A DNA stretch of 64,000 bases, taken from assembly GCA_002989075.1 (NCBI GenBank), contig PSQN01000017.1, forward strand, positions 2,487,453-2,551,452, given 5' to 3'. A model generated the notes under the pieces. It made no database searches. It had not been told where the DNA came from and saw only the letters and a list, made by a program, of their open reading frames with translations. Made by a program: the position numbers and the translations under genes. This stretch comes from Arthonia radiata (taxonomy: Eukaryota; Ascomycota; Arthoniomycetes; Arthoniales; Arthoniaceae). Shown here in pieces: positions 55,401-64,000 of this stretch. Positions within the stretch are counted from its first letter, which is position 1; each line of letters begins with the position of its first letter.

Positions 55401-55723
55401 TTTATCACACTGTAGTTCACAAGCGATTGACTCCATACTACGCACAGCAAACCCTCAAGCTTGTGCGCGCCATCACCCTCCTTGACTTGCCCTTGAGGCC
55501 TTGACGTTGGCCATCTTGTCAAGCCAGCTGGACAACGCCCTTTCAAACAACTACTCACCCGACCTTATCGAGTCTAAATAAGAGTTCACAAGGACGATCG
55601 CCGTCGCTGCAAGATGCGCCTCAAACGGTGAATACCGTAATACAAGCATTGAAGCCGTTCGTGGCCAACATCTCTCCCTCTTCCCCCGAAACACGCTCGC
55701 CGAGTGCGAGTCCAACAAACACA
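52477..55723. other. 3.2-kb gene-poor region
   Basis: Frames of 60-190 codons occur (for example 52617-52967 plus, 53152-53523 plus, 54590-55174 minus), but their composition is Cys/Ser/Arg-skewed and none shows a family motif. Short tandem units were seen: (CACGACGYAA) about 2.5 times near 52812-52835, and CCGCATTT about three times at 54400-54420. The last 500 bp are C-rich and form the long leader of the phospholipase gene, with a five-codon upstream ORF at 55614-55631 (MRLKR). Confidence 0.45.
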
Positions 55724-58700
55724 ATGCAAACGCATTCTCCATACTTCAAGCCCAATGGCCTTGCCTCCACATACACATCGACGTCGGGGCCTACTTCCTC
55801 GCGCACAAGCTTTTCCGGAGCTTCAGGTGCCCCGTTTGCTAGCCCATCACAACCCGCCACACCCGACGTTCTGTTGGGCACAGCCAAATCCGACCTCGAC
55901 AACCTCACGCCTATGGATCTCCCTCTCTCGCCGATGACTCCTCCGGCCGCTCCAATCAGCAACACCCCCGAGCAAAGAAAACCCAGCCGTCAAGGTCTCA
56001 TACGACGCATTTCGAACCGGACGAACAAACTGCGCACTCGCAACTCTAATTCCAATATGCGCAATCGCGAGCATAACGCCGGGCCCACGGTTGTTCGCAC
56101 AAGAAGTGGTTCTCGAACCTTGAACGACGGCGCTGTGGATGTCTCTGACTTGGAGCTGGACAGTGTTGAGGAGCAATCATCGCAACCGTCATCAGAGACA
56201 CAAGCTCATCGTCAATTGCCATCCTCCCTCGTAGGTCCCACCAGGGCGCTGAACATCTGCAAGGACCCGGAAGGCAACCCTATCATTCCACCGGATCTAC
56301 TGGACCCAATGAAGTTCATCAAAGTGACCAAGAAGCATAAGCCACCGATACGCCTCTGGCTGGACAAGTCGCGGAAAAAGATCATCTGGCATTTTGAGGG
56401 CGAAAAGTCGCGTAAAGAAATTCTTATTGACGACGTGACTGAGGTTCGAACTGGCAAGCTTGCTCGTACCCACGTCGAAGAGCTTGGTTCACAGCTTGAT
56501 GTTGTTGATCGATGGCTCACCATTGTCTTTTATGACATTGGCACACGTGGCAAAGGCCGCTCAACTCACGCCATTCATTTGCTGGCAAGTGAGGCGAGCA
56601 TCCGCAGAGAGCTTAGCGACTGCCTCGAGTACCTGATACAGGATCGCCGAGACCTGATGGCTGCAATATCTGGCAATGTTGACAACGAGAGATCATTAGC
56701 TCGTCTTTGGACGATTCGTCCAGCTTCCTCCGAACCCTCAGCAGATGGAGATCGCACCCTTCTCGACCGCGCGAGTTTGAGAGAGTGCTGTCAGAATTGT
56801 TTGATCTACATGTCTGACCAAGACTTCAACAGCCTCTTCAACGCCGCAGACTCCTCTGGCCGAGGCAGCTTGGACAGGACTGAGTTCATGAACTTCTTCC
56901 GCAGCGTGCACGAACGCGCAGATGTCCAAGCAATATTTGACGAGCACAAGCGACCGAGATCATCTGTCATGTTGAAAGAAGATTTCTTCTATTTCCTGAG
57001 TCAATCCCAAGGTGTCCGCATTGAAGACCAGCATGACGATTGCGAAGCGCTATTCAAGACGTACGCAGATTTCCACCACGGACTCGGTATTGCTATGAGC
57101 GGTGACAGAGATCCATTTGCACAGGACGCGATGACCTTCGATGCCTTCAAGCGATTCTTTCTGGACGATAATGCACCCCTGCCAAGCTCACGCTCTCCCC
57201 CGAAACACGATCGGCCTCTGAACGAGTATTTCATATCCAGCTCGCACAACACTTATCTTACAGGACGGCAGGTCGGTGGGCACTCGAGTACCGAGCCGTA
57301 TGTCGACTGCCTCAAGCAGGGATGTCGCTGCGTTGAGATCGACTGCTGGGATGGTGATGATGGTGAGCCCTGGGTGACGCACGGTCGGACCCTCACCAAA
57401 GGCATCAGTTTCCTAAGCATCATCAAGGCGATTAAGTTGTGGGCTTTTCGCGTATCGCAGTACCCGTTGATCATATCGCTAGAGGTTCACTGCAGCGCTC
57501 CTCAACAGCGTCGGATGGCCGAAATCATGAAGAAACACTTTGGTCGTCGTTTAGTTCTGGAACCGGTGTCGTCGATACACTACGCTTTGCCTTCTCCTGA
57601 GGAGCTGAAGGGCCGCATTTTGGTCAAGGTCAAGGAGCCGATGCAGCCGCCGATTGCGTCATCTCAAATTAACACCAACTTGATCAGCCACCGACGGACA
57701 AGAAGCAAAAGTGAAGCGGACGTATCCCCCAGCTCGCCCCGACGCCCAGTGATGTCTGCAGCTGAGGCGCGAATTTCCCCAATCATCCTCCATTCCCCGC
57801 AGAGGTCTGCGACTTACGACGTACAGCCACCATCTTCTGCAGGCTTGGTGAGCAACGCGACAAGCTCCGATGATTCGGATTCGGATGAAGAAGCTCAAGT
57901 TAAGCCACAGCGGACGGCAACAGGCAAAATCGTGCCAGAGCTCGGGGACCTTGGTGTATACACACGTGGCATCAAATTCGCGGACTTCAAATCATCAGCC
58001 AGCAAGAAAGCTACACATGTCTACTCCTTTAGTGAGAAAACATTCAAGAGCAGATGCAGCACGCCTCAATTGCAAGCTCAGCTTGAGAGACACAACCGGA
58101 AATATTTAATGAGAGTTTACCCGAAGGGTCGTCGTGTCTTGTCAGACAATTTCGACCCGCTAAATTTCTGGCGTCATGGGGTGCAGATGGCTGCGACCAA
58201 CTGGCAGACTTACGACCTGGGCACCGAGATCAACGATGCGATGTTTGGCCATGGCCACGATCGCACGGGTTACGTCCTGAAACCAAGAGAGATTCTCTCT
58301 CAGCGGGATGATAATATGTCGCATTTTAGTGTGGAGCCCATCCGGAAGGTGATGAAATTCTCAGTGAAGATCATCTCAGCGCGACATTTACATCCTCTAC
58401 CTGGCACTACGTCTATCAACCCTTACACTGAGGTCGAAATATTCAGCGCAGATAACCAAGCCAAGGGGTTGGCGACTGCAGAAGGTGGTACAGACGTCTC
58501 AGCTAAACGTGGCATGTCTGGGATTGGTAAGCCTACTCGTCTGCGTACTAGGGTGGTCGAGGGCAACGGATGGAACCCTGAATTCAACGAGCAGATTGAC
58601 GTTGGCCTCGAGACTGAATACCCAGGCCTGGTATTCGTACGCTTTACCGCCTGGAACTCGCCTGACGGGCGCCGAGAAAGCGCCCAAAACGATCCATTGG

Positions 58701-59020
58701 CGGCTCACACAGCCAAGTTGAGCTCTCTGCGACAAGGCTATCGACTGTTGCATCTGCGAGACAAACACGGCGATCACACTGTTTCAAAGCTTCTGATCAA
58801 GGTGCGCAAGGAGGACGAGCAGGATGCTGTCCATCCATCGCGGAAGACCAGCCGGGACCATTCACCTGAGTCACCTCGTGCATCTGAAGAAGGCGGACGA
58901 GCGAGTCGCCGGATTTTTCGAGGCTTGTTCAGCAGTCGTACACCTTCAGAGCGCCGGAAGGCTCCCATTTCTGAACCATCCAGTGGTATGATCAGCCGAA
59001 CTATGTCTATCGAGAAGTAG
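55724..59020 (+). CDS. plc1: phosphoinositide-specific phospholipase C (delta-like)
   Basis: Intronless frame of 1098 residues from the first ATG (55724). The frame is open upstream to about 55583 but has only a GTG at 55628, so either an upstream exon is missed or 55724 is used. Order: Ser/Pro-rich, basic N-terminus; PH-like domain (about 195-310, MKFIKVTKKHKPPIRLWLDKS); EF-hand-like region (about 350-480); X domain (about 495-650) with FISSSHNTYL, EIDCWDG and WVTHGRTLTKGI, holding the two catalytic His and calcium-binding acids; a long Ser-rich insert; Y domain (about 742-875, YTRGIKFADF); C2 domain (about 885-1010). It cleaves PI(4,5)P2 to InsP3 and diacylglycerol. InsP3-derived InsP6 also activates Gle1-Dbp5, a textbook link to the DBP5 gene in this window. 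Confidence 0.93.
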   Translation: MQTHSPYFKPNGLASTYTSTSGPTSSRTSFSGASGAPFASPSQPATPDVLLGTAKSDLDNLTPMDLPLSPMTPPAAPISNTPEQRKPSRQGLIRRISNRTNKLRTRNSNSNMRNREHNAGPTVVRTRSGSRTLNDGAVDVSDLELDSVEEQSSQPSSETQAHRQLPSSLVGPTRALNICKDPEGNPIIPPDLLDPMKFIKVTKKHKPPIRLWLDKSRKKIIWHFEGEKSRKEILIDDVTEVRTGKLARTHVEELGSQLDVVDRWLTIVFYDIGTRGKGRSTHAIHLLASEASIRRELSDCLEYLIQDRRDLMAAISGNVDNERSLARLWTIRPASSEPSADGDRTLLDRASLRECCQNCLIYMSDQDFNSLFNAADSSGRGSLDRTEFMNFFRSVHERADVQAIFDEHKRPRSSVMLKEDFFYFLSQSQGVRIEDQHDDCEALFKTYADFHHGLGIAMSGDRDPFAQDAMTFDAFKRFFLDDNAPLPSSRSPPKHDRPLNEYFISSSHNTYLTGRQVGGHSSTEPYVDCLKQGCRCVEIDCWDGDDGEPWVTHGRTLTKGISFLSIIKAIKLWAFRVSQYPLIISLEVHCSAPQQRRMAEIMKKHFGRRLVLEPVSSIHYALPSPEELKGRILVKVKEPMQPPIASSQINTNLISHRRTRSKSEADVSPSSPRRPVMSAAEARISPIILHSPQRSATYDVQPPSSAGLVSNATSSDDSDSDEEAQVKPQRTATGKIVPELGDLGVYTRGIKFADFKSSASKKATHVYSFSEKTFKSRCSTPQLQAQLERHNRKYLMRVYPKGRRVLSDNFDPLNFWRHGVQMAATNWQTYDLGTEINDAMFGHGHDRTGYVLKPREILSQRDDNMSHFSVEPIRKVMKFSVKIISARHLHPLPGTTSINPYTEVEIFSADNQAKGLATAEGGTDVSAKRGMSGIGKPTRLRTRVVEGNGWNPEFNEQIDVGLETEYPGLVFVRFTAWNSPDGRRESAQNDPLAAHTAKLSSLRQGYRLLHLRDKHGDHTVSKLLIKVRKEDEQDAVHPSRKTSRDHSPESPRASEEGGRASRRIFRGLFSSRTPSERRKAPISEPSSGMISRTMSIEK

Positions 59021-60290
59021 GCTTGACTGACAACAACACTCAATCTTCTACGAGTTTCATCTGTTAACGATCCAATTGCGCGTAACACTCATACGCTTTG
59101 AGCCTCACTCCATGTTGTTTGGAATTTTGTGAATCAAGCCAGATTCAGATGGCCGACTGACCTGAGGCGCTCGCTAATCGATATCGCCTGTCTACTTGGA
59201 GCGACCCATAACTTGAACGGAGCATCAAGATGCCTGCACGAGCAGGTACTGTACAATACTAACGACGAACATATGAAAGAAAATGAAGGCACCGATCTGC
59301 CACAGCGGGTTCTGGACAGTAGCTTCAATCTATGAATTATGAAAAGAAGAGATGGAGCATCATCGTACTTGATCTCTGACCTCCTCCCTTGATGGAGGAG
59401 GATGCCATGTACTACTATTAGATAGCCGATGAATGACATACAGCAGACTCATCTGGTGTACAAGATACACAGAAGTAGCTGCTCTGCACAGTGACAAGCG
59501 CTTTTCATTCTTTTCGTCATTGGCCGCTTGGCACTGTGCATTGATCCATGCACGCATGTATGTGTGGAGCAAAGTCAGCAGCTGCGAACCGAATCTCTGG
59601 GTCGCGGTACTGCAAAGATCTCGACCCCATAGACCATGCACGGCGTCCTCGTGTGGCCTTTGCTGTGCTGAGCCTGATCGAGGCCTGCCGTATAATGTGC
59701 AGCCTGACACGTGAAACACTAAACAGCATGATGGAAGCTCCCTTGACTTGGGTTCTTTGGAAGATATCGTGAGGGACGGATATTTGAGTCCAGACCGATA
59801 AGCAGTGGTCGGAATAACCATCTACCGGGACTGCCCCAAACGGGCTAGACAATGGTGACTAGACGAAAGGGTCCATCGGTGGAGACTCCGCGTGCGCAAG
59901 GGCGTGTGCGTCTGCCTGTCACGCCTGTCTTGCCGCATGTGCTGTGTGCATGTGAACAGTCACCGCTCTTCTCACTCTGTCTCGACCGTGAGGCATCACA
60001 TTGCCACGCTCACGCACATAGTGAGAGCATCTCCAAGCGTCGTCTGTTGTTGAGAGCTTCCCTCCACACCTCCACGGCGCCAACCCTCGGGTCAAAAGCA
60101 TTCCTCTGTCGCCCGATACTACGCACCCGCTTCAAGCTAGCTACCGCACGGGTGCTTCCCTGAGACCGCCTCCTCCTCCTCCACAGTAACAATCCGCATT
60201 GGTCTTCATCTGCATCATATCTCCCTCACCGCGGTGCCAGCTCGCAGTGCATGTCATAGAAGCGTGTGCCTAACCTCTCTCATCGGAACC
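59021..60290. other. intergenic, nothing recognised
   Basis: 1.27 kb between two plus-strand genes. Minus-strand frames at 59360-59821 lack coding character. The last 300 bp are C/T-rich leader (CGCCTCCTCCTCCTCC near 60170). Confidence 0.4.
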
Positions 60291-61340
60291 ATGCACTCGG
60301 CGATGCTTTCGACCTCACCAACTGACGAGGAACTGGCTTCCTTCGCTCAGCTACGCGTCGACCACGGAGACTTCAGCAACAATGACAGCTCCCCTACTCG
60401 CATCCTACAACCAAGCCCATCATTCTCACCTCGACTCCGCCCCGACTTGTCTCAACGAATCACCGAACCATCTGGTCACTCGACGTTGCAGCTCCCACGC
60501 TTACAAGCTAAGCCTCGACCACGCTCTCCCTATTCACGGGGGCATCTTCGCTCGCACTCAGCCAATGCCACGATGGCGCCACCAATGGCAAGAACTCGCT
60601 CTCTGCCTATTGTCAGCACTTCTAGCCCGGTGTCAACGCCTCCTTCGCTCTCTCCTGCACGACCCTCAAGTCCATATCGGCCACCACCAAGCATGCGCTC
60701 TAGCCCTCGGAGATCTTTTGAAGAGACGCGCCCAATGATGTCCGGGGCTGGGTTTACCGAGATTGAGAGCATAGCAGAGGATGCAGAGCTTGATCTTACA
60801 CAAACCACACGCGAGGCGCAGACATCTCCTCTGCCTTCATTCAGTGCGGCATTCTCGCGCAGCAACAGTGGAAGAGGACGCCGGCGTCCAACGTCGCCTC
60901 TGTATCAACAGACCCATGCGATAGAGCAGCCTGCTCGTGGGGGTTCGCCTTCACTCTCGTCAGCTCGCTTCAATGAGCCACATCCTTTCTCGTCCTCCAC
61001 AGCATCCTCTATACCTTCAACGCCAACTTCAATCCGTTCGAGGAGCCCGAGTATCTCATCTTTGGAGACGATCCCCGATTCACCTGACGCGGAAGAGGAG
61101 GCCACAGAAAGCTATCACATTGCCAAGCTCAAGGCCGCCGCTGATGCAGCCGATGCGGCGGAAGCCGAAGCTGAGACTGCACGGAAGCTGCGGGATATTG
61201 GCCTTGTGGTGCCTACTGACGGGTCGTCAAGCAGTGCCATGTGGTCGCCGCAGCGGCTCAAAGAGAAACGTAAACGCTGGAGTGTCTGCGGTGCTGAGAG
61301 GAGAGGCGACTTTGAGATGGAGACGATATGGGAGGACTGA
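60291..61340 (+). CDS. Ser/Pro-rich protein of unknown function (349 aa)
   Basis: Single frame from the ATG at 60291 (context GGAACCATGC); the frame is open upstream but without a better start. About a third of the residues are Ser or Pro, with repeated SP and RS pairs (SPARPSSPYRPPP, RSRSPSISS), giving many possible proline-directed phosphorylation sites. A more ordered part lies near the end: an acidic patch (PDSPDAEEEATE), an Ala/Glu helix (KLKAAADAADAAEAEAETARKL) and a basic WSPQRLKEKRKRWSVCG block, ending METIWED. No signal peptide or membrane segment. It looks like the basic-proline-rich proteins of unknown role common in moulds. Confidence 0.7.
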   Translation: MHSAMLSTSPTDEELASFAQLRVDHGDFSNNDSSPTRILQPSPSFSPRLRPDLSQRITEPSGHSTLQLPRLQAKPRPRSPYSRGHLRSHSANATMAPPMARTRSLPIVSTSSPVSTPPSLSPARPSSPYRPPPSMRSSPRRSFEETRPMMSGAGFTEIESIAEDAELDLTQTTREAQTSPLPSFSAAFSRSNSGRGRRRPTSPLYQQTHAIEQPARGGSPSLSSARFNEPHPFSSSTASSIPSTPTSIRSRSPSISSLETIPDSPDAEEEATESYHIAKLKAAADAADAAEAEAETARKLRDIGLVVPTDGSSSSAMWSPQRLKEKRKRWSVCGAERRGDFEMETIWED

Positions 61341-61858
61341 CACTGAGCACTTGGAGGATGCATCGACTTCAAAGTGTCGTGAGGACGACATCAAACACGA
61401 CTCTTGAGACTGACCGAATGATAGCGACTAATCCTGGACGTCGTGTTCGTCAAGGGGGCATTTCCATTCAAGGCCACTTGTGGGTATTATGAATGCCTCC
61501 TTGTGAAGCCAGGAAGCGAGGATGAGATCACGAGAAGCAGTATGAAGGTCAGAAGCATGTTTATGATACCCTAGAAGCCCCGATCTTGTTGGGGGTTCTA
61601 CGACCAGGATGCAGAGCATCCTTGCGAATCTACATACGAAGTACATGAAGTCCTATGCCAATCAAATCCATCGTCGTCTTTCGTCTAAGCTCATCTTTCA
61701 AACTTATTGTGCCGTATAGCAGGCATGCCTGCACCCAGCCTTCGTTTCCCGAAATCCTTACATCGAGGAAATGCGCTAGTCTGAAAGACCGGGTCGGAAT
61801 CACTCCCTTGCAACGATGCCTCTCCTAATCGCCTTCTATCAATTCGATCCAGAAACTG
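61341..61858. other. intergenic, nothing recognised
   Basis: 518 bp; terminator and promoter sequence without recognised motifs. Confidence 0.4.
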
Positions 61859-64000
61859 ATGTCTGTCCAGCGCGCGTTGTGTCAGAATGCTCTCAGTATT
61901 CGCCATCGATACCATCGCGCGCTATTCGCCCTACGCGCTGCGGGCGGAAGGACTGTGCATCCCCTACCCAGACACCGTGTCAATGCACTAAGATTACCAT
62001 TCATTCAGGCCCGATACGCAAGCAAAAGTGCGGCAGATCCGAGAGTGACTTCCATCAAATCTCTGCAACGAGGTGATGACTGTGTCCAGGGGACGTTGGT
62101 CACGAAGACACCGGGCCAGGTGGTGAGTCTTATGATAGTCTTGTCCCTATATCCTCGTTACCGCGTCTTTCAGAGCTTTCTCCTGCTTTCAGCATCAGAA
62201 AATGAAGCAAAAGAGAGAGGCAAACAGATGCGGGCTCGCTGCGGTAGCCAAGAGGCTGTGAAAAGCCTCGAACACTGCTGCTCTCTTGATCACGTGACGC
62301 TGAATGGCTTGAACCATTGTGCATATCCACCGCAGCTTTCAAAAAGATAGCATGCTGTGCACCAATGTACGATTTGGGTGGAGAGGTCCGTTATCTGCTT
62401 GGGGAAGCAGAGCGAGGAAGCCTTTGGGAGCCGCTTACTGACGAGCCTTCCAGACACTTCGAGATATCACGGACACTCTTGCACAGTCCGCACAGAAACC
62501 CCAACAACCTTATCAACCTCTGGCACATGTTGTGGTATTTGTTTCCCGTGGCTTGGTGCACTTGTTAGACACGCCAGAACGAGTGGCAGAGCTCATCGCT
62601 GCGCTCACAAGGAAGGCCTGTTTCCCATCTTTCACCAATGTAGAGAGGGAGGACGGAGTTTCAGAGGCGAGTGCATTGGTGGTGGTTGTTGACAAAGTCC
62701 CCACGCCTGATCATGCCTTGACCGCGCAGCTACGCAAGCGCCTAGGAGATGGCCCTTCCGAAACCGCTCACAAGTTTCTTGGGGAAGGTGCAGAGGCTTG
62801 CGAAGGCATTGCGTATCATGCGAGCTCTCACAGACTGTTTCAAAGTCCCTATGGTGACCATGACTATGAGATCGCGTCACCACCATCGACCGACGTTGCT
62901 TCCAGCTCAGAAGGCACTCCTTTACTGGAGTTGAACTTTCAAAGCTTGACAGGCGACGGGACGGAGAAGAACCGGCCTCACACGACAATCACTCTACCAA
63001 TAGCTAACACTGTATTCCAGAATGGTCAGCAGTATGATGTGTCGTGGGCGCTGTTGAAGGTACAAGACGGCCACCCACAAGTGGTGGATCTACTCAAACT
63101 GCACTTTACCAAGTTTCCGGTCACTCTGCCTTGGCCGGAGCTTATGAAAATCAATGAGCCAGCAGATCTCTCGCAGGATGAGCTGTCACCTTCAGCAATC
63201 GAGGGTGCCAGGATTAGAATGCCGCTGTCTCCTCTGACGGCCGTCCGACCGATTGTTAACAGCATGGGCAACATTGTCACAAAATTGTATGATGAGGCCA
63301 ACCATACTGCAATTCCAGCTTCGCAAGAGCTCGAAGCAGCGGTCTCAAAACATCTGGATGTCAATAATTTTGAGGCACAAGGCATGACAGTCTGGGCGCT
63401 CGTTATCCCAAAGACGATGGAGGATTCTTATCCTGCCTTGCTGCGCACAGCAATCCGAAAGTGGCAGGGTGAAAAGCTTGTAAAAGATCCAGATCTTTTC
63501 TTGATCAGCCAGCTCGTATGGTATGGAGCAAAACTACGCCGAGTGCTAAGTGGTGGAGGCGGATGGGGACAGAAGGCGGGACTGTTGTCGCTGGACCCGG
63601 ATGATCAATATAAGGTCGGCGCCTCTGCCTCCCCTTCTGTGCCTTCATTTTTGGCAGATGTGATGACGGATCACTCGCTCGACATACCCAACGTCGCAAG
63701 AGCTGGAGACGTGATCGCCTTCTTCGCGTTCAATGAAGAAGCTATCACTCAACCAGATCAGTCCAGTCTCGACAAACCTTCTTCTCCGTGGTCGCTGTCT
63801 TTTGGAGTGACGCCGAGCACGTTAGATGCAATGCCAGAGACCTTGGCAGCTTCAGAGCCTTCACCGGAAAGCGGGCAACAGTTTGTGTTCTTTCCTGGCC
63901 ACTTCGGTGCGCTTTCAGAAGGAGGCATGAGTTTGCAGCGAGCCCGAGAGAACGTCCAAACTAAGCTTGACGTACCGAACACGAGGTTTAGCTTCTCGAC
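61859..64000 (+). CDS. uncharacterised protein with mitochondrial-like N-terminus, 5' part
   Basis: The gene runs off the right edge. Exon 1 is 61859-62122 (88 codons). Its first about 55 residues are Arg/His/Ala-rich without acids (MSVQRALCQNALSIRHRYHR ... ARYASKSAAD), like a matrix-targeting peptide, and then RVTSIKSLQRGDDCVQGTLVTKTPGQV. A GTGAGT donor follows at 62123. A long open frame starts after the acceptor CTGACGAGCCTTCCAG at 62453 and continues from 62454 (TLRDITDTLAQ) to 64000. It includes PLAHVVVFVSRGLVHLLDTPERV, GEGAEACEGIAYH, and a striking YGAKLRRVLSGGGGWGQKAGLLSLDPD. Joining both gives matching phase with a 331-nt intron; one or two small exons in between (for example 62174-62292) are possible. 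I do not recognise the family. Confidence 0.6.

Overview
The window reads as a gene-dense nuclear segment of a filamentous ascomycete. The evidence is short GT-AG introns (mostly 45-75 nt) with CTGAC/CTAAC-like branch sites, CT-rich leaders, and fungus-specific families (CFEM, WSC/DUF1996, SUN, Chs7, Bzz1, bZIP-DUF3425). A Dothideomycete, perhaps in the Mycosphaerellales, is my inference from the look of the proteins and was not tested. I built gene models by hand from reading frames, splice signals and remembered family motifs. No tRNA, rRNA, CRISPR array, retroelement or intact transposon was recognised.

Left part (1-12.3 kb): the 3' part of an ACR3 arsenite exporter, a small orphan ORF, a likely decayed gene and a stretch of diverged GCGCTA/TAGCGC repeats, a weak small gene, a PAF-acetylhydrolase-like lipase, and the divergent pair BZZ1 (F-BAR/C1/SH3) and DBP5 (mRNA-export helicase), then a DUF202 membrane protein.

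Middle part (13.5-41 kb) is rich in cell-surface and secretory-pathway genes. It holds a SUN-family wall protein, a 2OG-Fe(II) oxygenase-like enzyme, a DUF1996-WSC secreted protein, a Cys-rich secreted protein with an apparently abnormal splice acceptor, a coiled-coil protein, an M43 metalloprotease, a CDC50/LEM3 flippase subunit, the O-mannosyltransferase PMT2, a sugar transporter with a long N-terminal tail, a Chs7-family membrane chaperone, a tandem-BRCT nuclear protein, and a secreted CFEM-PEBP fusion. Together they point to export, glycosylation and wall assembly, but eukaryotic neighbours need not be co-regulated.

Right part (42-64 kb): a bZIP-DUF3425 regulator, a xylitol dehydrogenase, a DUF2237 protein carrying a signal peptide behind an inverted repeat plus CRE site, a J-domain protein, a cytochrome c peroxidase, a phenol-2-monooxygenase-like flavoenzyme with an unusually long intron, a gene-poor 3.2 kb, a PI-specific phospholipase C, a Ser/Pro-rich protein of unknown role, and the 5' part of an uncharacterised gene with a mitochondrial-looking N-terminus that runs off the window.

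No clear new multi-gene system is visible. The best leads are the GT...AA intron of the Cys-rich secreted gene, the CFEM-PEBP fusion, the secreted DUF2237 gene with its regulatory palindrome, the decayed gene with only TAG stops, and the repeat cluster beside it.
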